A stretch of 64,000 bases of DNA from Ilyonectria destructans (GCA_020740775.1 JAHEWK010000004.1:3534001-3598000); one strand, 5' to 3'. Positions 34,603-47,836 are shown, counted from the first letter of the stretch. Notes: generated from the letters alone by a model not told the origin. Numbers and translations are program-made.

Positions 34603-36237
34603 TTAAGCAGCAGTTGGGTCCTCGGGTTTCCGCCCATATACCAAAGTACTGTTCCCAAGTTAGTGAGCATGTGTAAACGCAAGAATCCGAGCTGCAGACA
34701 ATATGACACAAGACACTTACACCTCATAGTACGGATTGAGCTTCTTATTCCTCAGAGCCTGCCTCATCTCCGCAATGAAGACCTGACACTCCTCGTATTT
34801 CCAGTTCATAACTTGCGTCAAGAGGTACAGCCCAAACCCCTCTAGCCCACCGTCCACGAACATCTGCACAAATTGCCCGATCTCCTTCAACTTGGGGTCG
34901 AGGCACCAGGCGCTCATGGGGAGTCGAAACTTTTGTTCAGTGACGTCGACGAAGCCCGTTTCTTCCATGGTATCCCGCATGCGCGAGCCAATGGCGATTT
35001 TAAACGTCTTGCCCATCTTCTCGCCGGCCTCTTGGAAGACGCGATTCCAGCGGTTGTAGATGTGCTCGGGGTCGGTGACGACGTCGGAGTGAGCGCGGAT
35101 GTCGAGCTCGAGGTCCTCGAACCAGCCGCCGGGCTTGAGGTGGCGGTAGGCCTTGTTGTAGAGGGCAGACCAGTCGTCGATGCTACCGTAGAGGTCGCGA
35201 ATGTGGATGTAGTCGAAGTGGTCGGGTGGCCAGGTCCACTCGAGCTGAGCGTCGTCTATGCAGAACTCGCAGTTGGGCGGCACCCACGCTGGCTGGATAG
35301 GGGAGATGTCGGTACCGATGACTTGGGCGGAGGGGAACTCATCGGCGAAGTCTCTGGTGGACGGGGAGGTCAGCGTGTTTCGGACTCCAGGAGGGCTCTA
35401 TCAACAAACTCACATTGCCCATACGCCGGTACCAGTTCCCACATCCAACGCTCTCTACGGAAGAAACGCCATGTTAGGTACACAACGCTGGTGCGAAGAC
35501 GGGGAAAGGAGCATTAGCAAGCCGCGGCGTACCTGTGGGTTCTTGCTGATAGGCGCTTGGAAAAGTTTGTTGTCGAAGTAGAGAAGTATGTAGTGGTGCC
35601 TGTAAAGGTCGTTGAGCGGGAAGTGTCATACCGGGGCAGATTGCCAGCCACAGGACAAAAGCGCTGGCGGATTATTGACGCAACTCACGTTATGTCCAGA
35701 CCTTCATTTTGCCGCTCGTCGTTGGGGGCCCTGAGACACAAAATCGAAATGTCAGTTCCGCTGGCCTAACACCAAGCCAGGCCATCGCCTTTAGCCCGTG
35801 TAATCGCGGGTCGTGGCCCACCAGTATTCCGTAGTCTTGGAATTTCCATAGGTACGGCCGTGGATATTACGGAAGTCTCGGATGCTGTCAGTCAAAGAAG
35901 CTGTCGACTCGAATTCCTCGCTGTTGAGACCGGGGTAGCATGTCAGTATACACTGAGGGTGACTGGAGACGGACGTCTTGGGAGGACGCTACCTCAATTC
36001 CGAGGATGTATCGTCGTGCTCGCCTCCATTCTCGAATTGGGGATCCTGCGGTCGCGCGAGCGCACAAGGTTAGTGGGAACGCGAGCAGAGGACATGTCAA
36101 AGCAGTGCGGGCTTTAGAACCCAGCTTCTGGACATTGGGCGGGGAAAACGTACTGCCGCAATAGGAAGTGATGTCACACCAGCATTTGACTTGGGACTGG
36201 AGGCCGGAGAGGCCTGTTTAGACTTGGGGCTGCTCAT
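34603..36237 (-). CDS. LaeA-like (TAM-domain) SAM methyltransferase
   Basis: Eight exons on the minus strand: 36237..36154, 36045..35993, 35920..35822, 35730..35689, 35599..35533, 35454..35414, 35353..34721, 34648..34603. Introns are 60-108 bp, and the joined frame gives 354 residues. Each junction restores family text: SLTDSIRDFRNIHGRTY, WAPNDERQNEGLDITHHY, the SAM motif I ALDVGTGTGVWAIDFADEFP (Gly121-Gly125), GTDISPIQPAWVPPN, FDYIHIRDLYGS, and the end VTLVYGRKP. This is the class of the global regulator LaeA and many cluster-associated methyltransferases. The acceptor is not known. It has no frame damage, unlike the paralogue at 51088-52196. Confidence 0.92.
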
Positions 36238-37726
36238 GGTGCCGCGGTCTCAAACTGGGGCGGACACTTTGTTCGATGGAGAGCGATTGTCAAGGAATAC
36301 AATATGAAACGTATTAGGTCCGGAGGACTCTTGCAAATACGATGGCCTGACCTCGAAAGCAGGTGATCAGCGAGTCAATTGTGACAAGGGACGGGCCGCC
36401 CCCACGCTTAACCCTTGCTCCTCGGGCATAAATGCCCTCAAGTGCAAGGATCATTCTCTTTGAGTGGTTGGGCAACTGTTGGTTCAAATTGTGACGAGGC
36501 TCAAAAATGTGACAAGAGACTCAACGCGCTTCGCGTGTGTGGGGATCCGGCAAGAACCCCCGGCTGTTCCGGCGAATCGAGGATGATGGATCCTGCAGAC
36601 GCTTATCTGCTGACCGTGTGAAATCCATTTTTGGGCAATCCATCTCGTAGTGTGAAGGATGAGATGTGTATGATCACATTCCCCCGGTCGGAAAATCCGG
36701 TGAGGCGTGATGTGCTGCAAGGATCCCTGCGGTAGTGATAATGGGCACAGGCATTAATTACGCCCCATTGAGTCTCGGGGCAGCTTCCGGTCAAATACAT
36801 GATCGGTTCGAGACTGGGAAGGGCACGAGAGCCTGCATCAGGTCCATCCTGAATCCGCATGGCCTGCTGGCTGCGCCTCGGCTCGCCAATCAGCGAGGCG
36901 AACGTGGCGAGGTTGGCAGCAACGCACTGCGGAGAGCCAGGGGCACCGAACCAATACACCCGTGAAGTGCCGAACTCTTTAATGACACCGTCCTAGTCGG
37001 TTAGTGCGGGTATTATAGAGAAACCTGGGTTATATGTCGCATCGTACTCGCGACGAGCCTACGCGGCAAATTGGCGAACCATTCGAAAATGAAGCCGGAA
37101 ATGCAATGTTCCCACGTTGACTAGGATGAGGATGGACTGTTCACCAAATACAGAAAACGGAGCTGTGCCCTTGTACAATGGTGCATTACCCGCACATACA
37201 GACAGAAATCATAGTCGCCGGGGGAACGGATTTCAGTTTCCCAACGCGAGTTCCTTGGCCTATTGCGGGTGGGCGGGGTGACTTTCTCTGCGATAGGTAA
37301 TGTGCTCCTACGGGAGAGAGATATGTTTACGGGTAAGTCCGAACGGACATGACCGTTTAATGCAAAGCAGGAAAAAGAAGATTGTTTGCTGAACTTCCTC
37401 ATAGGCCCAATTTCAGTGTCTGGAAACAGGCCCTATCCCCAGAAAGCAGCTAGCACGCTTTCTATGAATACCTAACCCTCTCATAGCTGTATCCATGCCA
37501 GTTACTCGCAGGTGTTCCCTTGAATCTTTAATGCCACCCAAGTGACTTATGGTGAATGCAGAACATAACACTGAGGGCACACATCTTGAAAGTGAGGGAG
37601 TTATGTAGATAAGCAGGGGCCGCACACACAAATAGATCATTAATCTTCCAGTAGAAAGAGAGAGGTAGAGAGGCCCATACTCGCTCATTCCTATTTCACC
37701 TATGTACATATGCTGAAAGAATCTAT
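36238..37726. other. intergenic, nothing recognised
   Basis: About 1.5 kb between the methyltransferase start and the GH7 3' end. Several CCGG/CGG-rich spots occur (for example 36670-36700), but no gene is seen. Open frames here are short and lack motifs. Confidence 0.4.
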
Positions 37727-39135
37727 TTAGAAACCGTGATGGTGGCGGTGCTGATGGAGGTGGCTTTCCAACTGGGCTTCACGCCTGACAGATCCCGAAA
37801 AGCTATCGCGTTGATAAGGCGTGCGTAGAGAAAAGGTCGAATTGATCTCTCCAATTCTGATGTTGCTGAAAGTCACCTCTGGATTCGGCTCTACTTTGAC
37901 AATTGAAGTAGGATTGCCCTCGGTAGCATTGCATGGCCCACTGTTGCCTTGGTCAAGCCAGTTCATGTTGCCACCCTGATCCCACCAAATGCTCATCACC
38001 AGTACCATGCCGCGACTCATGGCCTCACCCATGCCCGTCATGCCGCCTAGTCTCATGAATTCATCAGCGCCCGTTGCCGCACAAAGTTCGTCATTCATGA
38101 AATTAATCTTTGGGGGTCCCGCGATGTTGACAACGGCGCTCGAGATAAGCTCGTTGTCCTGCATGTAGTGTCGGTGCAGTTCAGTGAGATGACCAGACTT
38201 ATCGCTAAGGAACTGAGAGATGACAGTAAACTTCCTGGTAGTGTCGACCTTGAACGTGTCGCCGCGTCCGTAGTAGTTGGTGGCGTTGAGACGGTTGGGG
38301 TTCCATCCACAACCGGACTTGTCGCAGACACCCTCCGAGCCGCATTCAGAACCAACGCACTCGTAGAGCCCGGTTTGATTGCATGGATGAGGTGCAATAT
38401 GCGTAGCTCGAGAGTTTGCTTCCCAGATGTCAAGCTCGTTACAACAAGAACCTCGGCCGTCAACGTTGCCCTTTGGTGCAAGTCAGTCACGATCGCCCTG
38501 GTAAATCATTCCACCAATGTTCTACTTACCACTCCATTGATGAACGGGGTGACGAAGCACTGCGCATCGCAATACCCGGTGCCGTAGAATGGACCAGCTT
38601 TGTTATGGGAGCTTAGACTTTTGCCGCCATCCTCAAGCATCTCGGAAAGATAGAGCGCGCTGTTCATGCCGCAGGGCAGCTTTGACATTTCAACATCGAA
38701 AGTAAACTCGGCACCGGTAAGATGCAAAAGATCGTATTTTTCTTGATTTTCGTCCAAGAAGTAGACCCGGGGAGAGACTGTAGTGTTGCGATACACTTGT
38801 TGGAGACGAAGCTCGGTGCCAGATGTGCTGACTCCTCTGGTGGTGTAGTCAGGGATTCCCTCAATAATGCAATTCTTGGCACAGGATGCGGCATCCGGAC
38901 AAGCTGTAGCGTTCGGTGTGTTGCCAAAAGAGCCACAGTCGAAGGCGTTAGTAGCCTGGTGAATGGAATGCTGGCTCGAGTCGACAACGAGGTAATTGGT
39001 GTACTTCTTACACCCGCCGCGTACCGTGCACCGGAATGTGTCCAGCTTAGGGTGAACTTCTGTAAGGTTGCCGGGGGTTTGCCCTACTGCGAGCTGAGCA
39101 GCTAAGCTGAGGACGAGGAAAGCAAGAACGGCCAT
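37727..39135 (-). CDS. GH7 endo-beta-1,4-glucanase (EG I/Cel7B type)
   Basis: Two exons, 39135..38530 and 38470..37727, with a 59-bp intron, 449 residues. A signal peptide (about 1-18) is followed by the mature start QTPGNLTEVHPKL. The catalytic motif ELDIWEANS carries the nucleophile Glu214, Asp216 and the acid/base Glu219. Other GH7 landmarks are MNSALYLSEM, GTGYCDAQCFVTPFINGV, CGWNPNR and SNIRIGEINST. The short loops and the EVHPKL start fit the endoglucanase branch rather than cellobiohydrolase. There is no carbohydrate-binding module: the protein ends about 30 residues after the catalytic domain in a His-rich tail (HLHQHRHHHGF). It is secreted and cuts cellulose or mixed-linkage glucan. 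Confidence 0.93.
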
Positions 39136-40845
39136 GTTGAGTCGCCGAAGGCATACGCATTAACTCGACAAGTTCCAGTAGTCCGAATGAAGGACTAACA
39201 GGATCCAGAGGGATCTCATTGTGAAGACGGTGAGGTTATATATGTAATGCTTGTCGCTTCAACGGTGAGAGTACAGGCAATACGGACGAGACACTGATTA
39301 TCAGGCTAAAATGGAAACTAGTTTATCTGTGAAGCGACCTAATCCAGGGCGCCTCCTGACGATCCAGGTACGGAAAAGTTTATTAAAATTTTCCCGCGTT
39401 GAATAGGACCACACATGCATCTGGTCGTTTCATAACCCTGTTAAGCTTTTCTTGGACAAATTGACAGGGCCGTGACCAGCAGAGAGGTAGAACCCCAAGT
39501 AGACGACCAACCAGAGCCTGCATGGTTCCGGCTCTTGTGTCGTAGTTTAACAACGAAGGTTGCAGTGGGCGCGGAGGGATATGCCCATTGGGAATTAGCC
39601 GTCCGAGGGGCAGGATTAATTTCTCCGACCCTGATGACCGGTCCGAAATCCCGAGCGCATGGTCCGGAATAAGCTGTTACGGAAGTCCAACTCTAAATGG
39701 GTATCAGAGTTCAAAGCTACTCCACAAAACCCCACATAGAGTTCCATATCAATTACGATTCATTCCATTGTGCCCTGTTGTGGATATATTTCCACTCCGG
39801 AGGAGCCGGGCCACACGCTACTTACCTGGAGTAGAAAAGAGCATTACTGCTGGCAAGGACAGAACCCTCTATTTTCGAGAAGGTGGGCATGGGTTTTCCC
39901 CTGGCTTAATCCCCTGCAGCCCACACCGCTCCGAGTAAATGCAGTGGGGATCCTTGGCTCTATGCGACGCCCTGGATTTACAGAGGCTGCAACCGCTTCT
40001 CCGTAGCAATCTCCTTGTCTAATGCTGCACATTGTCGCAAATATTACATCAAACACTTGGGTACGTGATTCAGACCTTATTTCTACCCCTCTTGAGTCTC
40101 CAGCATTCAGTGACAATCCGCCCGTGGGTGTAGCAGCCCATGCACATATCAAAAGCACGATAAGAAAGTAAAACAATAGAGGGGGATTAAAACGGAAAGA
40201 ATGACTCTTTAAAACCCAATTGGCAAAAAGATGTCCTCGCACAGACTTTTACTTTCATTCGTCCACGCAGCGTCTTTTGGAGATGGGGATTTAAAATAGG
40301 CAAATAGAGTTAACGCAACAGAACACAATTCAGAACAATAAAGTCTCTAGGCATCAGTTTTTTGAATTGTCGTTGATATTCTGTTTGAGTTGTTAACACA
40401 CCTGTTCCGAAACTTCCCCAGCCAAGCCTTAAACCCTGTCCAGCCACCCTAGAGCTCTCCGTGGACTGGCGCATTTGCAAACTTAGTTTTCATCATACAC
40501 ACCGCTTCAATAAAGATCCGTTCCTAGCGCAAACTGATAGACCAACGCTAAGCTAATGGGGTAACTGAGGAGGCCGTCGGAGTTTGTCTCATCATCACCG
40601 GTATTGCCGTGCTAGAAACCTCGGCGAATGATTCATCACTCTCGGGACTTAGTGGGTGGGGATAAGAGGGGTTAAATGAGGGGTTTCGCGATAAGTTAAG
40701 AAATGCATTAATCAGCATTCACTACGAGAAAGCCCTTTTCACAATTCAGTACACATATATACTCGTGCACTTTCTCCTCTGCACTGCAACCCCCGACCGC
40801 CAGCATCGAAATACTGAAGCTGCTGCACCAAACAAACCATCCACA
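39136..40845. other. intergenic between divergent GH7 and AKR genes
   Basis: About 1.7 kb. The reductase end has TATA-like ACATATATACTCG at about 40750. CGG/CCG spots near 39600-39670 could be Zn2Cys6 sites. No gene is recognised. Confidence 0.4.
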
Positions 40846-41898
40846 ATGCCGGCCGTCAAATCTATGTACGACCCCAAGGATATGGAGTTCCGCCACCTGG
40901 GCCCCACCGGACTCAAAGTGAGCGTATTCTCCTTGGGAGGATGGCTGACTTACGGAGGCACTCAAAAGGGTAGTATCGTCAAAGATTGCATGCAAGCCGC
41001 TTGGGACCATGGGATCAATACCTTTGATACCGCCGAGACCTATGCAAACGGCGAAAGCGAGATCGAGATGGGACAGGCACTCAAGGAGCTCGACTGGCCT
41101 CGAGACGAATACGTTCTCACCACCAAGATTTTCTTTGGCACTGGTCGCAAGGAGCCCAACACCCGGGGCCTGAGCCGCAAGCACGTGGTCGAAGGCCTGA
41201 AGAGCTCATTGCAGCGTCTCGACCAACCTTATGTCGACATCGTTTTCGCCCACCGGCCAGACTATGCCACTCCCATGAAGGAAATCGTCGAGGGTTTCAC
41301 TCAGGTTATTCGCAATCTCAATCTCGCTTACTACTGGGGCACTTCAGAGTGGAGCGCTGCGCAAATCACCGAAGCCATCCAGATAGCCGAGCGATACAAC
41401 CTCATCGCCCCTGTCGCGGAGCAGCCCCAATACAATGCTTTCCATCGTGAGCGATTCGAGGTTGAATTCGCTTCGCTCTACGAGAAATTCGGATACGGTA
41501 CAACCACGTGGTCACCTCTTGCGTCAGGGCTCTTGACTGGCAAATACAACAACGGCATCCCGGAGAACTCTCGCTTCGCCACCAACAAAGAATTCTTCGG
41601 GGATAGCGTCAAGAGGTTGGAGAGCGAGGAAGGAAAGGCGAAGATTGAAAAGGTCAAGAAGCTCACATCAGTTGCAGAGCGCTTGGGTGGAACCACGGCG
41701 CAGCTTGCTTTGGCTTGGTGCATCAAGAACCCCAATGTGAGCACCGTGATTTTGGGAGCCACCAAAGTCGAGCAAATTGAGGATAACTGCAAGGCATTGG
41801 GCATTGCCAAGAAGATCACCCCGGATATTTTGCAGGAGATCGAGGCCATCCTAGACAATGCGCCTCCCAAGCCGGCCAACTATGGCCGAGAGAGATGA
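40846..41898 (+). CDS. aldo-keto reductase, Kv-beta-like
   Basis: A single exon, 350 residues from the ATG at 40846 (context CCACAATGCC). A longer frame from 40765 adds 27 codons that look like leader sequence. The catalytic set is complete: Asp61 and Tyr66 in NTFDTAETY, Lys94 in LTTK and His136 in FAHRPD. The C-terminal cofactor loop reads [17 protein letters not shown]. This places it in the AKR6 (potassium-channel beta-subunit-like) branch, cytosolic NADPH-dependent reductases of aldehydes and ketones. The gene is complete, with strong codon bias towards C-ending codons, which suggests good expression. Confidence 0.93.
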   Translation: MPAVKSMYDPKDMEFRHLGPTGLKVSVFSLGGWLTYGGTQKGSIVKDCMQAAWDHGINTFDTAETYANGESEIEMGQALKELDWPRDEYVLTTKIFFGTGRKEPNTRGLSRKHVVEGLKSSLQRLDQPYVDIVFAHRPDYATPMKEIVEGFTQVIRNLNLAYYWGTSEWSAAQITEAIQIAERYNLIAPVAEQPQYNAFHRERFEVEFASLYEKFGYGTTTWSPLASGLLTGKYNNGIPENSRFATNKEFFGDSVKRLESEEGKAKIEKVKKLTSVAERLGGTTAQLALAWCIKNPNVSTVILGATKVEQIEDNCKALGIAKKITPDILQEIEAILDNAPPKPANYGRER

Positions 41899-42495
41899 AT
41901 GGAAATATGGGGTACTTTAGGATGTGGTTAAATCTCTAGGCTTCAAATGGAGGTCTAGAATCATTTTAGTCATCATATTTATGCTCTGTGCCGAAGCAAT
42001 TGATCCTACATGTGCCATTTATTCCATCTGTGATCAACTTAAGCGCTCAGATCGAAGATTGTCCCTGGGCCGCAGTCGGACCACACGAGAGATGAGAAAC
42101 GGCCTCGTCGTAGTGACGCCACGGTCGAAGCTAAATAGGCAAAATGCACGACAGGATAGACACATAATGGAAGCGGAAGTAGGTTCAGGAAGTATCATAG
42201 CAATGAGGTTTGAGAGGCAGACTATAGTAATGTATCGCAATCGCCAAAAAGAATTACCCCCAGATACCCTCATGTAAACCAATTGATCCAACCACCGCCT
42301 TGCCCATGAAAGAATTGCACATAGCAGGTCGGCAATCCCCAGAAGAAGCAGCCGAGGTCGTCATTTCGAAGTAACATGAAGTCTTCACCTCACAGACACT
42401 GTAGGTACAATGCGTGGAGATGGGGTCATATCCTTACAGCAGTCGACTCCCGGACAGACGAGTGATTTCATGGTGGACTGATGTGACCAAGCTCA
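41899..42495. other. convergent 3' region, no gene
   Basis: Between the ends of the reductase (plus) and the sialidase-like gene (minus). No supported gene. Confidence 0.45.
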
Positions 42496-43702
42496 CTAAG
42501 ATAGGTTCGGGAGTTTGAAAACGCTATCAGTAACCCAGTTGTTGCCGCCCAGATATCCAGCGCTCATGACGTACAGCCAGTCCGGGTTATCCATGACCAT
42601 GGCCTGTCTGGAATAAGCTCCAGGCTGGGGAATAGTATAGTAGGTCCATGAGTTAGGATCGCCTAGCTTAGTATTGATGTAAATTCCGCCATCACTGTTT
42701 GCGGTAACAACGAGAGTGCCGTTGGTGCCTCCAGATGAAGACCATGTGAGATAGGGCGAGGAACTGGGATAACGGGTACCGGCGACCAGGATCTGATTCG
42801 CAGCCGAGTCGAAGGTAAGCGGGGAGCTGGAGATGCGATAGTAAATAGGGAACGATGCGCCGCTAGGACTGGTTCCGCCGCCGTACTCGAATGTCATCAT
42901 CCACTTGCCATTTGGAAGGCTAGCGATTGTTGTCATACCGGGACGCTGGGAATAGCTCGTTCCTCTTACATCGTTGACGACCGATCCCCAAGTGAGACCA
43001 TTGGAAGAAGTTTGATGCACAAGTTTTTGACCATAGGCTGAATCACGCTGGTCAGAGTAGTAACAGACCAACTGGTTATTATAGACCATGAGAAAAGGTT
43101 CCCAGACTGGGGTCTCGCCGTTGTTAGGGACGGCCTTGCCTCCGCTAGCGATGCTGGAGACGAAAGACCAAGTCTTTCCACTATCCGTCGAAGCGTAAAG
43201 ATCGATCTTGGTCTTGCTCAGATCAGTAGGAATGCTGTTTCCGGCCAACAGAATCGTTCCTTTTGCGAGATTGCCGATTTGTTGCGGGAGCACGTAGAGG
43301 AAGGGTTGATAGCGAAGACCCCAGCCATTTTGGGTGTCGTTCACCGTAGAGAAAGATGACCAGGTCGCTCCCTTGTCTGTGCTGCGGTAGATGGGAAAAT
43401 AAACCATCGGTGGCTCGGGACTGTAATTTTCCCTATTTTGTCTTAGTCGGGTTACTCAACGCATTGCTGTATGTGTAGGAACAGACATACCAAGTGGCCA
43501 GAAGAGTGCCATCAGCAAGTTGAACTGTACGCCCGTACAATGTCTTTGGGGTATTGTAATTTGATGGAGGATAGTAAATTGGCTGAAACGTGACGGCGTG
43601 GTCTGCAACAGCCCGCTCCTCGATGGCTCTACAAGGCGCGGGGCGGATTAACGCCAGGCACGAAAGCAGCAAGGATGCCTTGATGCCAAGCATGATGGGC
43701 AA
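42496..43702 (-). CDS. secreted BNR/Asp-box (sialidase-superfamily) protein
   Basis: Two exons, 43702..43491 and 43432..42496, with a 58-bp intron, 382 residues. A signal peptide (about 1-26, ending APCRA) is followed by a six-bladed propeller with Asp boxes: STDKGATWSSF, STDSGKTWSFV and a weaker SSNGLTWGSV. An Arg near the start (YGRTVQLADGTLLATW) fits the first active-site arginine region of sialidase-like propellers. It resembles fungal secreted exo-alpha-sialidase-like glycosidases. The exact sugar is unknown, and several such proteins act on arabinan or other glycans instead of sialic acid. Confidence 0.85.
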
Positions 43703-45806
43703 GTCTAGGGGATCTCAGGGTATGAATGATAACTGAATGAGGGAGGTTATTGTTGCATGGGTTATGTTCCCAATGGGGGATTGATGTGATTTTATGGGCA
43801 ACTGAAAGGCTATGATTTCTCTTTGTGGCTCCTGTAGTGAATTTTGAATTTGAACTATGTTGCGCAAGGTCAGATATCCGACTGGTGCGCCAATGATTTA
43901 CAAACCTCATGACCTTTGTCTTAGTTGATTTAGTCTCGTTTGGGTCTCTCTAGAATACCTTTCGATAGTCTGATGCGAAGCAAAGGTTCCGCGCCAATAA
44001 TGCACATGTTGTGCCGCGTGAGCTCCGTATCCCAGAGATTTGGTGCGCTATTCGAAATTCGCGTTAACCGGGCTAGGGATAATCTTCGCGAGGTAAGATG
44101 TAGCGCGCCAATGAGCAAGGCACGCGGTGAACAGACCAAGGAGAAACCATCCATTTCCTGACATCATTACAATTACCCCAGTCAATTAGATGCGGGGTAC
44201 CCTGCATTCTCCGCCTTTTGATCTTGAAAGAGGGTTCATTGACGTGGATGCATGCTGGAAGTACGAACTACCTCGAACTTCCACGAAAAGCTTGTCCGGT
44301 CTGGGTCATCTTGACGTACATACTCGAGGCTCGCAGCTACAGTGATGCGTCTTGAACGTGTGTTTATCTGATTTTGCCACGTCAGATCCGATCCATGGTC
44401 GACAGTGCATCAGCTGCTTGGGTGAGTCAAGTGGGAACTCCTCGACCGCCTGAATTCACAAAGGATATGACGGCACACCTAACCCCAGAATAGTCGATTG
44501 TCCGTGGAAAAGAACCTCGGCGTCTTAACCGATGTATCCACCGCAGGAATAATGCCCATTCGTGCGCTTACAGCACGGTCCCAAACTAAGTGGGCTAGTA
44601 ACATTTCGGCCTCTGTCAAGGTTCAAGCATCCTAGCCACGCTTCTTAGCGAGCTTTACCCCAGGCCAAAGCGTAGCTGGGGTTGTCGCCATTGGGCAAGG
44701 ACGAGAGCATGATAGTTCCTCACAACCTCAGCTACCATACGTCTGAGATCGACTTAACTCCAATCATGACTGTTTATTCTAATTATCCCCCGTAATGTGC
44801 CTTAGTATCATAACCATTAGGCTCCCATAAATCACTCTTTTGAGATTTGCGGTCACTATACTAGCCTGTTAAAAATGAGTGTTTAGGATAATGTGCTTGA
44901 GATCTAGTTGGAGCAATATCTTAACACTTCAAGGAGGTGAACCTTGCTGGCGGATGAACAATGTCGAATCGGTGTTTGGCTAACATCCCAGCAACTGAGT
45001 GAGGCCGTTTCCGGGGACTTTGCATGGCTAATGCTGGGAATGGTGTCCGAGCGACGGATTTTGTCAACTCGTACCCTGTTGGCCTCCACGTAGGGGTTAG
45101 GTATGTGAAAAAGTCAACATGGAGAAGGCAATCATATTAACAACGTCGATCTAGCTGGAACAGGGAGCTGGCCTTTAAAATAGGGCTGGCCAAGAGAGGC
45201 TAGTCTAAGTTTAGGGGTTACATCATGTTTGGACCGACGATCGATCTACTTGGGCGTGTCGTTCTTGGCGGCAGTAAATAGGAAACTTTTTCTATCTACC
45301 CTATCTCACCGGCAATAGGGTATATGAAAACTAAGATTGGCTTCTAGGGGGCCGGGATCATTACTAGCACCAAGGTGAGTCATAAATTACTACATAAGCT
45401 CGTTTGCGGCCCTTAACATATCTCGAGCACTGAATTGGAAACGAACAAGAGACCAGCCGTAGCGCAACATCTGAATTTGAACCTATGTCGCCCAATATTG
45501 ATGATAAGAGCATACATGAGCTTTACTTATGGTACGTGTGAAGCACGCTCACGCTCCCATGCTTGTCATGGGTATGACTTTTACCCACCACGGGTTTCTC
45601 ATAATCTTTTACTTATATTTAATTATTAAGTATTAAATAAATATATATATACGAATAAGAATAAGGAGTTCTATAGCCCTAGATATAGGTGAAATAGCAT
45701 ATACTAAATAAATAAATAAATATATATATAAACTTAAAAATGATGTTAAAAATAAAAAAATAAACCACTACTTAAACCTACTCCAACTTTAGTATCTATA
45801 CTACAT
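43703..45806. other. intergenic, AT-rich at the right end
   Basis: About 2.1 kb with no gene seen. GCGCCAAT-like words recur at about 43888, 43991 and 44106. The stretch 45600-45790 is made largely of A and T, with TAAATAAATAAATATATATA runs, which looks like a decayed element or a RIP-affected region. Confidence 0.4.
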
Positions 45807-47199
45807 TTACTTCTGCTGATGTATTATCTTTACAGCAATATCAATCAATCCGTTCTTTGCGTTACTACTCGGAAAACTATCAATAGCAGATATTGCCTTC
45901 TCAATATACCCCTGTGCCAGAACATACGTCTGTTTAATACCGTCACTTTTAAGTACTAATTCACAAGCCTGTTTATTTATTAGTGTGCAACATTGGAATA
46001 ACCATCGGCTTAGAATTTACTCTTGCAACATCACCATCTTCCTCAAACTTCCTCTCTACTAAGGTCCCTAGCTCAGGTGTTGTCTTCCAAGCAAGTAAAA
46101 ACGGTGCCGTAGGTAGACCAAACTTGAGGCCTACGCCCGTCAGCTTGACCAACTCTGTTTCTGCGTTTGTGTAAGCTAAAACGTCATCCATCAACTGGAC
46201 CGCAAGTCCTATATTTTTGCCATAATAATATGAAGCATCCAGCGAGGCACCACCTGCCCCACTCAAGAGAGCTGAAGCACGACATGACTTGGAGATTAAG
46301 CTGGCGGTCCTGAGGTACGCCTTCTGAAGGTAGTAGCTTAGTAAATCTTCAGACCACTTCGGGCTCCTCTTGTCCAGTGCCCTATCCTCGAGATGCATAA
46401 ACTCGCCCTCCACGATATTTGCGATAACAGTAGCCAGGAGTTCGACGGCCTCGGTAGTTCCTAGACGTGCGAGCGCAACAGAGGCGCGCCCAAGAAGGAA
46501 GTTGCCCGCCAGAACGGTCATTGTGTTGGCACCCTCGAGGTTTGCGGAGGTCGATCTTCCGCCCGATATCGAATAGTCAATAACATCGTTGTGGAGGAGA
46601 AATGCAGCGTGGATCAACTCGGTAATCTCAGCGAGGTGGCGGTGGGAAGGGAGGATTCCGCCGTCAGCTTGGGGAGGGTCGGTGGTATGGGTGCCCGCTA
46701 GGGGGGAGTCCGAATTGACACTGTCCAGGATACCAAAGGCAGAAGAATCCGAGTTAACTCCTTGAGCAGTCTGTGGAGGAGGTGACCGTGGCTCCTTGGG
46801 ACACAGCGACGTGGCTCTCGCCATTAACAGGACGATGAGTGGTCTGATGTGTTTGCTCTCGTCCCCCGTGTAGTATTTGGCGACTCGGCTTAGTGAAGGA
46901 TGCCCCGAATGCAGCAACTTTGTCATACTTCCGATCAAAAGTTTCATCTCTTTGGCCACTGGCCGCAACGGGTCAATGAGCATCTCGCGATTGATGACGC
47001 GATTGAACCCTTTGGCGGCGATCTTTGAGGCTATGGTGCCCCATGCTGAAAATCCTCGGCAGGGGTTGTGAAATAGCCCGGTAGCCATGTGAATTTTAGG
47101 ATTCAATTCTGTTCTGGACCGGCATGGTGCGCAAGGTGAGGGCAGCAGCGGCACCTGGTGGATGTTGCGCGCCACCAGAATTCTCGTTCGGAGCTGCAT
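45807..47199 (-). CDS. COQ1-like trans-polyprenyl diphosphate synthase, divergent
   Basis: Two exons, 47199..46021 and 45968..45807, with a 52-bp intron that ends the first exon at DGDVAR and continues ACELVLKSDG, about 446 residues. It follows the fungal hexaprenyl diphosphate synthase (Coq1) throughout: LSRVAKYYTG, SKHIRPLIVLLMARAT, TMTVLAGNFLLGRASVALAR, NIVEGEFMHL and SYYLQKAYLRTASLISKSC. These enzymes build the ubiquinone side chain in mitochondria, and the basic N-terminus could be a targeting peptide. The aspartate motifs are altered. The first is HNDVID (family DDxxD, so Asn204 replaces Asp) and is followed by GGR where RR is usual. The second is MDDVLA (last Asp is Ala342). It is probably a paralogue with changed or lost activity. 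A shorter start at 47088 is possible. Confidence 0.82.
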
Positions 47200-47770
47200 A
47201 GCGTTGGATGGCCTGTTACAGGCCCAAAAAGATCAAAGATAAAATGCTCTGGTGCTACTTCAACATTTGGTCCGCAAAGGTCGTCTCGGTATTCATCGTT
47301 GGTGCATCCATGCTGCTGGAAGGATCCGGGGGTTAATTTGGGGTTTGTTCTCCTCGCCAAGGAATTAAAACCCAGCGAATGCACCCTGTGGGAGTCCGCT
47401 TGCCAGGCACCTTAGTACACCGCTTGATTTCAGCTCGGGTTTAGCTTCGGGTCAACGGGGCTCATTTCAACCCCGATGCGATCCTGTGTGACAACACGAT
47501 AAGGTCTCGGGACGCAAAACAACCCCGATTGATTAGGTATTAAGATGTCTTCACGGCATTAGACAAACAACAGATTATTGTTGACTTAAAGCTGTGACGA
47601 AAAGTATGAAGCGTTACGCCTAGTCGATGCAATATCTATCCACGCAGATTGCTCACAGAGACAGATAAATTAAGTATTCATCTCCCATCATCATACAGCC
47701 CGGCTTGCACAATCTGCATCGGGATAGCAACGCGACTTTCGTCATCCGCTGTGAGGACTCCGATCGTGCC

Positions 47771-47836
47771 GAATACGACAACACGAGGGGCAGAATACGA
47801 GAATACGAGGGGCAGAATACGATAATGCGAGTCGCA
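47771..47836. repeat. 22-bp minisatellite, 3 copies
   Basis: Units of 22 bp start at 47771, 47793 and 47815, with the pattern GAATACGA-AATACGAGGGGCA and a few substitutions in the third copy. Confidence 0.85.

Noticed and set aside
45600..45800. AT-rich run considered as a possible centromere or replication-origin tract
   Set aside because: Only about 200 bp and within a gene-bearing area. A simple decayed element is more likely, and nothing specific to an origin was seen.
47771..47836. Three 22-bp repeats considered as a CRISPR array
   Set aside because: There are no spacers; the copies are directly adjacent. The genome is also eukaryotic.
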